NCBI GenBank assembly: GCA_021841935.1
Contig: JAKCDL010000008.1
Coordinates: forward strand, 40,987-104,986
DNA: 64,000 nucleotides
DNA from: Actinomycetes bacterium
GTDB lineage: Bacteria; Actinomycetota; Acidimicrobiia; Acidimicrobiales; Acidimicrobiaceae
Direction: 5' to 3'
In this document: one piece after another, positions 56,932-64,000 of the stretch
Layout of the letters: every line of letters begins with the position of its first letter
Numbering within the stretch: the first letter of the stretch is position 1
Position numbers and translations under genes: made by a program
The notes under the pieces: generated by a model
Seen by the model: only the letters and a program-made list of their open reading frames with translations
What the model was told of the DNA's origin: nothing
The model's database searches: none

Positions 56932-57306
56932 ACTTTCTTACCGTTCCCAGGCAAGTCTTTCAAAGTAAACGCATGATACTTTTACACTTTACAGTTGCTT
57001 ATCATGATTTATTGCGTAAAAATTCAATCAAAATGGTACATATTTATAAAATTGTACGGAAAAAATCTTATGAATTGTCATAGAGCATGGTAATTTTGCC
57101 GGGACGGCAGAGGATGGAAGGGGGACCTACCTCGATACACAAATGTAAACGATTGGATGGAGGACATGAACCGATTCTGTGATGGGTTATGTGAGCTTGG
57201 ATGTGCAATGCACATTTAGATTCTTCCAGGTCTCTAAAATTTTTCGTCTATCCGACCTATATCAAATTTCAGAATGAGGTAAAGCTATTTCGAAGTACGG
57301 AGGCGA
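56932..57306. other. Intergenic, 375 bp
   Basis: AT-rich to about 57090, then mixed. Only very short frames occur, including a 20-codon one with three Cys (57157-57219). Nothing was recognised with support. Confidence 0.4.
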
Positions 57307-57588
57307 TTGCCATATGCCACACTGTTCTTATTTTATGTCTCTTCTTCTCCAAAAAAGTCTTCTAATAGATCAGTGCATCTAGCTTGCCTCCCCGATACAC
57401 GGTTTCATGAGGACTATCCCCTTTGGGACGATCCTTTTACCCGTCTCGGACTCGATATTGATCTTTTGGGAATACTTACTACAAGTGTTAATAATCGTGG
57501 GGAAGTATTCATGGGGAATTCCGGCAGACATTTCTTTCCGTTAGCGATCTTTGATCGGAGGAATACCAGCCAATTGCTCCGTAACTAA
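57307..57588 (+). CDS. Possible small protein upstream of the glycosyltransferase
   Basis: A 93-codon frame beginning with TTG and ending 13 bp before the next gene. I recognise no family. The first 25 residues are hydrophobic and serine-rich, the rest soluble (YPLWDDPFTRLGLDIDLLG, RHFFPLAIFDRR). GGAGG lies only 3 bp from the TTG, an unusual spacing. It may be real, a remnant, or chance. Confidence 0.3.
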   Translation: MPYATLFLFYVSSSPKKSSNRSVHLACLPDTRFHEDYPLWDDPFTRLGLDIDLLGILTTSVNNRGEVFMGNSGRHFFPLAIFDRRNTSQLLRN

Positions 57589-57601
57589 CTAAAGTTTAAG
57601 A

Positions 57602-58762
57602 ATGGCCGAGTTCTCCAATACCTCGAAGAAGCCACTGGTATTTATCGTCCCGATCGAACCTCGTAATACAGGTAATGGGCTTGCAATGCGGGCTGGGGCA
57701 CTGTGTCAAGCGGCGGCAAGACTCTATGACGTAAAGGTCGTTGTAGTGCCAGTCTCAGGAACTCCCCCTCCTGTTGGACGTATTGAAGGTTTGTCAACAC
57801 TGGTACTTCCAGTCTCTGACATTCTAAACAAAGAGACTGTACGGCGAGATGAGCTCTTGGCAGATCGGATTGTTAGATCGGTACCTCTTGACCATGGGTC
57901 TCCGATTTTCGTCATGCGGTCCTACCTTTCAGGTGTGGCTCTAGGTGTTGCAATGCGCCTTAAATCTCGATGGATAGGCCTTGACCTCGATGACGACGAT
58001 GAGACGTTTGCAGTATCGATTGGGGATCTGCGGGGAGCACGACAGATCCGTGAAACGCTCTCGAGAGTCCTTCCGGCGTTTCAAATCGTAACCGCTTCAT
58101 CGCCCTTCGATGCACAAGCTATATCACGGCGCTACGGGAAGAAGGTTGAGACACTGGTAAATACCGTATCAATTCCAGTGGAATCGACTATTCGTAGAGA
58201 TCCGGATCGGTCGGTGATGTTTATTGGAAACTTGACCTATCCTCCAAATATTGACGCCGTACTACGGCTGGTGAATGATGTATTACCGGAGCTTCGTCGT
58301 ATGCCACGTGGAGAGACGAGTAAAGCGCTCATCGTAGGACCTTTTGACCCGAGAGGGCCGCTTAGGGTTCTTTCTGGACGTGATGATGTAACGCTCTTGG
58401 GTTTTGTTGATGATCTTGATGCCCTCTATCGACGTGCCGGCGTAGTAGTTATACCAATGGAGATTGGCAGCGGTACCCGCATAAAGGTTTTAGAAGCCTT
58501 CGCACATAAGGTACCCGTTGTGAGCACCCCTATTGGAGTGACTGGGATTGATGTGCGTGACGGAAGACATATCTTGATAAGGGAGAGCCCTTTTGAGATC
58601 GCGAGATCAGTCTCTGATTTGTTTGGAAACGAGAATCTCTGTCACACTTTATCTTCCAATGCACATGCTTTGGTTTTAGAGCAATACTCTGATATAGCTA
58701 TTAGTTCTGCGTTCTCTAGAATTTGTTTGGAGGTCGAGGGGTTGGTTGGTCCAACTGGATGA
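57602..58762 (+). CDS. Family-4-type glycosyltransferase
   Basis: A 386-residue GT-B-fold enzyme. The N-terminal domain has the acceptor-side glycine loop TGNGLAMRAGALCQAA (about residues 20-35). The C-terminal nucleotide-sugar domain shows SVMFIGNLTYPPNIDAVLRL, VTLLGFVDDLDALYRRAGVVV, the EX7E-like region IGSGTRIKVLEAFAHKVPVV and STPIGVTGIDVRDG. No signal peptide. The acceptor is unknown. It precedes a decayed stretch and then the PqqD/repeat-peptide cluster, so a link to that cluster is possible but not shown. Confidence 0.85.
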   Translation: MAEFSNTSKKPLVFIVPIEPRNTGNGLAMRAGALCQAAARLYDVKVVVVPVSGTPPPVGRIEGLSTLVLPVSDILNKETVRRDELLADRIVRSVPLDHGSPIFVMRSYLSGVALGVAMRLKSRWIGLDLDDDDETFAVSIGDLRGARQIRETLSRVLPAFQIVTASSPFDAQAISRRYGKKVETLVNTVSIPVESTIRRDPDRSVMFIGNLTYPPNIDAVLRLVNDVLPELRRMPRGETSKALIVGPFDPRGPLRVLSGRDDVTLLGFVDDLDALYRRAGVVVIPMEIGSGTRIKVLEAFAHKVPVVSTPIGVTGIDVRDGRHILIRESPFEIARSVSDLFGNENLCHTLSSNAHALVLEQYSDIAISSAFSRICLEVEGLVGPTG

Positions 58763-58836
58763 TGTCAAACAACAGCCATGAGCCATCTGAATTCTATGAA
58801 AGGGACAATTTTTTCACGGCTGTTCTTATGCCTTAG
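58762..58836 (+). other. Coupled 24-codon frame after the glycosyltransferase
   Basis: An ATG overlaps the glycosyltransferase stop (TGATG) and opens 24 codons (MSNNSHEPSEFYERDNFF and six more). It could be a leader-like peptide or the start of a gene whose remainder is lost. Evidence is only the overlap. Confidence 0.2.
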
Positions 58837-60376
58837 CAAACTTTCTCTTTTATGACCTTTCGATACGAAGTGGATTTCGTATAGTACGTTTTGATAGCTT
58901 CCCAGCTAGAAGCTCTCTGTCTGTCATTTGTTGAGGTTGAAGGTGGGTAGCTCTAAGCCGCATTTGAAGTGGACATATAGGAATATTTTCACACATCTCG
59001 TCTAAGGCCGCCTTAACTAAATCTTCGGAGACGCAATGAAGAATTTCAATTCAAGCCGTGTGTGCTCATGAAGAATTCGTTGTCCATTTTTCATGACTGC
59101 CATGTTCTTGAGAGGGGGTTTATTTTGCCCGTTCATTGGAGCAAGAGCTAGAGGGACGAGGCTCAACCCTTGTGTACTATAAGTAATTTATCTGCGACTA
59201 CAGTAGTGCGTCGCAGCAACTTTGACGACTTCGGTACTAGTAAGTTTCCCATACCGACATCTTTCCGGAGCTACTTGGTCTTCTTTCGTCATATTGTGTT
59301 TGGAAGGTTATAACCCAAGCAACATGTCCCATTCATTGCTTTCATCGTCGCCATTTGATCACTATGATGTCGTCAAGCCAAGGACGATCTTCCAATTCGG
59401 TGATAAATCTAAATGGCAAATTGAAGTGTCTTCAAGGTGCTGAAGGTAATCTCGAGGAAGGGATAGCTCAATCGACATACCTTTTCAGATAGCGCTAAAT
59501 TAATTCATCTCCTCGGGCGTAAATGTTTAGGTTTTTTTGATAAATAAAGTGCTCTATAATGGCGAAAGTAAGGCCCGAATGGATTCGGGACAGTCTCCTT
59601 ACATTGCTACTCAGAGCTGAACTGCACCATGGAATCTCCATAAGTGGATTGATCGGAAGATTTGAATTTTTACCTTACATGCTTTCCGCCAAGGACCGTA
59701 CAGATTTAACTTCCGAGAGTCAGTTATTTCCCCAAGGCATCAAAGGTCTGTTGGTCGCGAGAATTATTGGCGTATCGCCGCCCTCTCGTGAGAAGTTTAG
59801 GCATTAACCAATCGCGTTAACTTAATCTCAAGGCCATCAATCGGGATGTTGTTTGTCGTTGCCAGTTTTTGTGTATCGCGATTAGGCTTGCGTGTACTTT
59901 GGCGTCAACTGGGAACGATCGACCATAATGGCCCCACCGTGATCGAGTGAAGTGGCCCCACCCGTCTTTCGATTATAGCTTTCAAAAAGACGTATTTTTT
60001 CTTTTGAAATTTTGTCGAAGTGAAATTTGAACCGGAGTTAGGTTTAGATTGATTGAGCAAAAGCTGGATTGAATAGTGTCCAATACAGACCAATCGCGGA
60101 TTATGTGCGAGGGTGTACTTTCCTTTCGCGGGTAACGTAGTTGCGGTTCGTAAATGAGCGAACTTATAACGCTATTGTTGCGATGCTTTCAGTTTTGAGG
60201 TTCGACCAAAGGGTGTAGGAGTTGATTTAGAGACTGAGGATTATAAAATCCGGCTCGACAATTTGGAGAACTATTCAAAGAATCGGAGGCGCCTCGAAGA
60301 TAAAGATCTAACGGGCGACGATGGTAATATCAAGAGTCTAATGTCTTCGCCTTAGTGAGAAGGATCGAGTTCCGCG
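58837..60376. other. Gene-poor, apparently decayed region
   Basis: About 1.5 kb with no gene I can support. Frames at 59222-59443 and 59559-59807 (73 and 82 codons) have no recognisable features. A pair of 22-bp direct repeats resembling insertion-sequence termini lies at 59917-59962. The pattern suggests past insertions and deletions between the glycosyltransferase and the next cluster. Confidence 0.5.
59917..59962. repeat. Tandem repeat resembling an IS21-type end
   Basis: Two units of GATCGA-six bases-TGGCCCCACC lie 24 bp apart (59917-59938, 59941-59962). IS21-family ends often carry multiple short repeats with this GTGGGGCCA word (family knowledge; not searched). No transposase remains beside it. 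Confidence 0.4.
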
Positions 60377-60655
60377 ATGAAGCCGAAGCGCAACGACAAT
60401 ATCGAGGTTACTGAAACCGATGAAGGTCTCGTCCTGTTTCAGATGAACTACGACCGTATTCATAATCTGAATATAAGTGCTTCCGTCATCTTTGAACTGT
60501 GTGATGGAACTCGCTCCGTGCATGAGATTGCGGAGGAGGTCGCTTCTGTTTTCGAGCTTAGTGATTCTCCACTTACAATGACTCTTGACTGCATCGAACG
60601 GCTCGAGAGGGAAGGTTTGGTTTTCTACGACACTGGGCAATCCGAATTTTCCTAA
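60377..60655 (+). CDS. PqqD-family peptide-binding (RRE) protein
   Basis: A 92-residue PqqD-like protein. After VTETDEGLVLFQMNYDRIHNLN come the core words ASVIFELCDGTRSVHEIAEEV and MTLDCIERLEREGLVFYD, matching the RiPP-recognition-element fold: three strands, then helices. In RiPP pathways such stand-alone domains bind the leader of a precursor and deliver it to the modifying enzyme. The repeat-bearing Tat substrate gene 78 bp downstream is the obvious candidate partner (inference). No radical-SAM gene is visible near it. Confidence 0.85.
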   Translation: MKPKRNDNIEVTETDEGLVLFQMNYDRIHNLNISASVIFELCDGTRSVHEIAEEVASVFELSDSPLTMTLDCIERLEREGLVFYDTGQSEFS

Positions 60656-60669
60656 CGCCTTGCAATTTT

Positions 60670-60678
60670 TGGTATAAT
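60670..60678 (+). promoter_or_regulatory. Extended -10 promoter of the repeat-peptide gene
   Basis: TGGTATAAT is a consensus -10 with the extended TG motif; no good -35 is needed. Transcription would begin near 60685, about 50 nt before the start codon, giving the small exported protein its own transcript start. Confidence 0.55.
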
Positions 60679-60733
60679 ATGAGAACTTGTTCATCAAGAA
60701 ATAGCGAAGACGAATCAAAAAGGTCGGTGGATT

Positions 60734-61072
60734 TTGTCGAGCGAAAATGAGCCCGAAAGTGAGATAGCGGGAAATAATTCAATTTCTCGACGAAAGTTCC
60801 TCAAACGAACTGCCGCCGTTGTATTTGCTGCACCTCTTATTGTATCCTTTGCATTAGACGCATCTACTGCCAGCTCTGCTCAAACAACAAATGCAAATGA
60901 CGATTCTGGTGCACAAAGCGACGCCGATGTTTCGTTCGGGAATCAGTTTGGCACTCATTATTTTCCAAACCAGGCTTTTAGCTACGGAAATCAGAATTAC
61001 AATCCGCTAGCTTTTGAGAACGTAACTTATCCCAACCAGTACTCGCCCAACCAGGCTTCCACTTTGCCTTAA
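60734..61072 (+). CDS. Tat-exported small protein with N-Q repeats, putative modified peptide precursor
   Basis: A 112-residue protein from TTG 60734 with AAGG 10 bp upstream. Residues 1-17 are acidic; SRRKFLK (18-24) is a twin-arginine motif, followed by a hydrophobic stretch to ~43 and ASTASSAQ as a likely cleavage region, leaving about 62 residues. The mature part is Asn/Gln/Tyr/Phe-rich with five repeats of [F/Y/S]-[G/P]-N-Q: FGNQ 68, FPNQ 77, YGNQ 84, YPNQ 99, SPNQ 104. No cysteine is present. It follows a PqqD-like gene and precedes a glycosyltransferase, the setting of a RiPP-like substrate. Its stop overlaps the next small ORF (TAATG). Could instead be a plain secreted structural peptide. 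Confidence 0.75.
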   Translation: MSSENEPESEIAGNNSISRRKFLKRTAAVVFAAPLIVSFALDASTASSAQTTNANDDSGAQSDADVSFGNQFGTHYFPNQAFSYGNQNYNPLAFENVTYPNQYSPNQASTLP

Positions 61073-61209
61073 TGATTGATCGACGAATGTCATTTTCTAT
61101 CGAAAGTAATCTCACCTTGAGACTCGTAAAAGACCGAAATCCGATCTATTTTATGGGATCCCAAATATCCTGGCGTGACCGTGCCACAGTACCTTTTGGT
61201 GGAGTTTGA
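61072..61209 (+). CDS. Small ORF of 45 codons filling the gap before the glycosyltransferase
   Basis: The ATG overlaps the preceding TAA (TAATG) and the frame stays open to TGA at 61207-61209, directly before the TTG of the next gene. It starts MIDRRMSFSIESNLTLRLVK and ends DRATVPFGGV. A second ATG is at codon 6. There is no similarity I recognise. The exact fit between two genes, with overlap on one side and abutment on the other, argues for a real, translated member of the operon. Confidence 0.5.
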   Translation: MIDRRMSFSIESNLTLRLVKDRNPIYFMGSQISWRDRATVPFGGV

Positions 61210-62400
61210 TTGTCGTTGCCACCGCTCATAAGTGCTGCCCTTATCACCAAGAATGAAGAACGAAACCTTGCTTCATGTCTGACGTCGCTTCAGGGACTTG
61301 TTGATGAAGTCATTGTCGTTGATACCGGCTCTTCGGATAAAACTGTAGAGATCGCTGAAGAATATGGTGCCCGTATATTTCACCACCCATGGCGAGATGA
61401 CTTTGCAGACGCCCGCAATGTCTCCCTCGACAAGGCGAACGGTAGTTGGATCCTTTATATCGACGCTGATGAAAGAGTCAGCGGAATCACGCGAGCTCAG
61501 CTCGAATTAGATCTTGCTAACCCTGAGAATGTTGCTTACCGTGTTTGGCTCCAACCCCGAGTCAACTCTACTGCATATCGCGAGTATCGTCTTTGGCGAA
61601 GTGATCCAAGGATACGTTTTGATGGAATCATTCACGAGAGGGTAGTTCCAGCGATTCATGAAGTAGCGTCCCGAGAAGGGAAATCCATCGGCCTATCCGA
61701 GCTTTCGCTACTACATGTTGGATACGAAGGTGACCAGACCGAGAAGAATATAAGAAACCTTCCTCTTCTGCGTCGCCAAATCATATTAGACCCGACAAAT
61801 CTCTTTGTTCGCTATCACTTAGCGAAAGTCCTCGGTGATATGGGCGAAGTAGAGGAATCAGAGAAGATTCTTGAATCTACGGTTGCATATGTGCGCGGAC
61901 TGGAATTAAGGGATCCAGTTGCAAGCCTTTCATTTTTGGAACTCATTCGCCGGTACTTGCAACGAGGTGAAAGTGCCGATGATCTTATACAAGATGCGCA
62001 CTCTCGCTTCCCAGGAAATCTCGGTTTGCTCTGGATAGAGGCAAGGTCTCTTATTGCAACCGGTCGTTACGCCGAGGCCCTAGTAGTTCTCAAGAAGTAT
62101 ACTGACATTGTTGGACAGGGTTTATCTTCGCCAAATGACCCAGCTTATGACCGTAGGTTGCTCGGGGAACTTCCGTGGGATAGCGCTGGACTGTGTAACT
62201 TTAAAATTGGTAATTTTGTCGAGGCAGCCGCTGCTTACCAAGAAGCTGCTCTTCGGGCTGAGGATCCAACGCCTTATATATCTAAGCGTGCAATTGCCCT
62301 TGCGAAAATTTCAAAAGATTTGTCGAACACAAATGATGATCACCCTGTCCTTCCCGAAAGTGGTCGTTCAATCTTCAAACTCAAAGATAGAGGTATCTAG
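61210..62400 (+). CDS. Family-2 glycosyltransferase with helical-repeat C-terminus
   Basis: A 396-residue protein starting TTG 61210 after GGTGGAG. Residues 1-~210 are a GT-A domain: ISAALITKNEERNLASCL, DEVIVVDTGSSDKTVEIA, WILYIDADERVS with the DxD motif, and RLWRSDPRIRFDGIIHERV. Residues ~220-360 look like TPR-type helical repeats (FVRYHLAKVLGDMGEVEESE, ALVVLKKYTDIV, NFVEAAAAYQEAALRAEDP). The same layout is seen in enzymes of the SunS type, which glycosylate peptides, and in many cell-envelope glycosyltransferases. Position right after the repeat peptide suggests that peptide as acceptor (inference). Its stop overlaps the next GTG. Confidence 0.88.
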   Translation: MSLPPLISAALITKNEERNLASCLTSLQGLVDEVIVVDTGSSDKTVEIAEEYGARIFHHPWRDDFADARNVSLDKANGSWILYIDADERVSGITRAQLELDLANPENVAYRVWLQPRVNSTAYREYRLWRSDPRIRFDGIIHERVVPAIHEVASREGKSIGLSELSLLHVGYEGDQTEKNIRNLPLLRRQIILDPTNLFVRYHLAKVLGDMGEVEESEKILESTVAYVRGLELRDPVASLSFLELIRRYLQRGESADDLIQDAHSRFPGNLGLLWIEARSLIATGRYAEALVVLKKYTDIVGQGLSSPNDPAYDRRLLGELPWDSAGLCNFKIGNFVEAAAAYQEAALRAEDPTPYISKRAIALAKISKDLSNTNDDHPVLPESGRSIFKLKDRGI

Positions 62401-64000
62401 TGAACTCGTTTCCGTCCGAGAACAATTCCACCCTCCGTCATTCGATGGCAAATATTGTAATGTCGATAAAAGAGGCCTTTCGTTTGCGGGGTTCGATCCG
62501 CGGTCTAGCTCTTGTGATGGTCCTTGTTGTAGGCGGATTGATAACCTCGAGTCGACCAGCTCAGGGTTCACGTGATCTCTTTGTTGTAGCTTCTGGGGGC
62601 GCGCACTCTGGTCCTTGCAGCGTTAGTGATCCGTGTACACTCCAGGCTGCTCTATCGTCGAGCACTTCAAACACTTTGACGATTGTGAATCTGAATCCCG
62701 GTACCTATAGAGGCACTCTCGTGATCAATAGTCCAGTGACCATTGTTGGCAGTGGATCAACGACAGTTCTATCAATTGTTGGCACGGAACCAGCGGTTGT
62801 GGTCAAGCAGTCAGTGACCGCTACCTTGCAAAATCTTACGGTCAGTCCAAATGGCAATGGAAGTTATTCGTTACCGTCCAACGTATCTTACGGAGCTGGT
62901 GGAATAGATAATGGAGGTGACCTTACCCTTGATAATGTATCTGTCGCTGGATTTAACGTGACACAACCTGAGTATTCGCCAGTAAACGGAAGGCAGCTGT
63001 TTTATGTCGAGGCCGCAGGTGGAATCTATAATGCGCCAGGTGCTACCCTCAATATCATTGGCGGAGCGATCCAAAATAATAGTGCAAATTTTTCGAGAGT
63101 TTGTGCTGGTGGTATAGCAAATGACGGAAGTTTGACGCTTACGGGCGTGACAATTTCAGGTAACTCGTGTGGGTCAAAAACCAATCCGGCCATCGCTAGC
63201 TATGCGGTAGGGGGTGTAGTCAGTGGTGGAGCTTGGCTTTCCGGAATAAAGAAGTTGGAAGGAGTGAGTCCTGGATCTTATGCAACTCTATCTATCGTTG
63301 GAAGTAATATCTCTGACAACTATTCAATGCAAAGATATCTAGATGTTCATAACGATGAGTTTGCGGGGGGAGTACTCGATAATAATTTGAACTCTACTCC
63401 CGATACCATTTCCAATTCCACATTCTCTTTGAATCAGGCTGGCAAGTCAGGTGGTGGTCTCTTCGCAATCGGTCCTGTTGTGGTGAGTGGTTCGACCTTC
63501 AGCGCCAATAGCAGCAATGGTAACGGAGGAGCAATCAGCGGTGGGCTTATGGGAGCCACTAATACAACTTTGAGCATCGTCAACGACACCTTTGCTTCAA
63601 ACTCGGCGACTTTAAATGGTGGCGCTCTAGCGTTCGGACATTCACCGATCGCAAATCCTGGGAATTTACAAAATATCAATGACGCTCTCAACATCGTTGG
63701 TGCGACTTTTGCCAATAACTTTGCTAAAGGTGATGGTTCGGGGATTTCAGTTGATCCCGAAAATCAGAACCACAGCACGATAGTTTCAGTCGCTGGAACT
63801 CTCTTCGACTCAACTAGCTGTTATATCGATAAAACTTCTAATTGGAATGATCTTGGGTATAACATTGCCACAGATAGTTCGTGCGGATTCGACCCAAATT
63901 CTACCTCGAAAGTGCTCTCAAAATTAGCTTTGGGATCCTTGTCACTAGCCAACAATGGTGGTCAAACTCAGACCGTAGCAGTTATCCCACCATCTCCTGC
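62400..64000 (+). CDS. Secreted parallel beta-helix protein (choice-of-anchor Q type), partial
   Basis: Reading from the GTG at 62400, which overlaps the previous stop (TAGTG), the frame is open for 533 codons to the window edge. Residues ~20-60 hold a basic-hydrophobic signal segment (RGLALVMVLVVGGLITSS) ending at AQG. The mature part shows a cadence of beta-helix turns (GGIYNAPGATLNIIGGAI, GGIANDGSLTLTGVTISGN, GGAISGG, GGALAFG) and NNGGQTQTVAVIPPSPA near the edge, the known signature preceding an anchor in choice-of-anchor Q proteins. Likely an adhesin-like surface protein. ATGs at codons 16 and 21 are alternative starts. Confidence 0.82.
   Translation, partial: MNSFPSENNSTLRHSMANIVMSIKEAFRLRGSIRGLALVMVLVVGGLITSSRPAQGSRDLFVVASGGAHSGPCSVSDPCTLQAALSSSTSNTLTIVNLNPGTYRGTLVINSPVTIVGSGSTTVLSIVGTEPAVVVKQSVTATLQNLTVSPNGNGSYSLPSNVSYGAGGIDNGGDLTLDNVSVAGFNVTQPEYSPVNGRQLFYVEAAGGIYNAPGATLNIIGGAIQNNSANFSRVCAGGIANDGSLTLTGVTISGNSCGSKTNPAIASYAVGGVVSGGAWLSGIKKLEGVSPGSYATLSIVGSNISDNYSMQRYLDVHNDEFAGGVLDNNLNSTPDTISNSTFSLNQAGKSGGGLFAIGPVVVSGSTFSANSSNGNGGAISGGLMGATNTTLSIVNDTFASNSATLNGGALAFGHSPIANPGNLQNINDALNIVGATFANNFAKGDGSGISVDPENQNHSTIVSVAGTLFDSTSCYIDKTSNWNDLGYNIATDSSCGFDPNSTSKVLSKLALGSLSLANNGGQTQTVAVIPPSP

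Noticed and set aside
57157..57219. 20-codon frame with three Cys and a GGAGG-like region nearby
   Set aside because: Too short, no coupling to a gene, and Cys spacing alone is not evidence for a peptide.
59222..59807. Frames of 73 and 82 codons in the gene-poor region
   Set aside because: No recognisable motif, no good ribosome binding sites, and surrounding sequence looks decayed.
60338..60718. 126-codon minus-strand frame across the PqqD gene
   Set aside because: It is antisense to a clear PqqD-family protein and has no family features of its own.
1..64000. CRISPR array or toxin-antitoxin pair
   Set aside because: No regularly spaced direct repeats and no cas, toxin or antitoxin motifs were seen in the window.

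Overview
The window is a chromosomal replication-origin region of an actinobacterium. rpmH, rnpA, yidD, yidC, jag and rsmG lie on the minus strand and diverge from dnaA, dnaN, recF, a DciA-like gene, gyrB and gyrA on the plus strand. Further out lie parAB with a perfect parS, trxB-trxA-cwlM, murJ, the tRNA CCA-adding enzyme gene, and rpsF-ssb-rpsR-rplI-dnaB. Actinobacterial marker families (DUF3566 after gyrA, DUF5318 next to a PadR regulator and ino1, a DUF6049-like protein before murJ, a CwlM-like protein after trxA) fit Actinomycetota. The modest G+C content, many TTG/GTG starts and acidimicrobial-looking proteins suggest Acidimicrobiia, but that is inference.

Layout. 1-10 kb: an edge-truncated Fe-S oxidoreductase, dcd, tRNA-Gly, a Crp/Fnr regulator beside a 28-bp palindrome, and metY-metX behind a SAM riboswitch and promoter. 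10-17 kb: a TetR regulator, a biotin-carrier/carboxyltransferase fusion, a VIT metal transporter, aconitase and an EamA exporter. 17-21 kb: the ribosomal/replication operon ending in a dnaB interrupted by a 157-residue mini-intein. 21-28 kb: panB, DUF5318, padR-ino1, a GH13 glucosidase, the CCA-adding enzyme and a histone-deacetylase-like protein. 28-39 kb: DUF6049-like, murJ, degV, a small membrane protein, trxB, trxA and cwlM-like, then a c-di-GMP pair (GGDEF, HDOD) preceded by two DnaA boxes, then parS-parA-parB. 39-52.5 kb: the origin block. 52.5-54.6 kb: tRNA-Ile, tRNA-Ala and an ISL3-family element with a frameshifted transposase, followed by a 103-bp fragment of a second copy.

The accessory end (54.9-64 kb) holds an APC permease, an ArsR regulator, a family-4 glycosyltransferase and about 1.6 kb of nearly gene-free sequence. 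Then comes a compact cluster: a stand-alone PqqD-like RiPP-recognition protein, a Tat-exported small protein with five [F/Y/S]-[G/P]-N-Q repeats, a 45-codon small ORF that exactly fills the following gap, a family-2 glycosyltransferase with a helical-repeat tail, and a large secreted beta-helix protein running off the window. The last three junctions overlap or abut. This arrangement (recognition element, exported repeat substrate with its own promoter, glycosyltransferase, surface protein) is the best candidate here for an undescribed system, possibly making a glycosylated, Tat-exported peptide. No radical-SAM enzyme or other classical RiPP maturase is visible in the window.

All family calls are by reading protein motifs; no database search was run.
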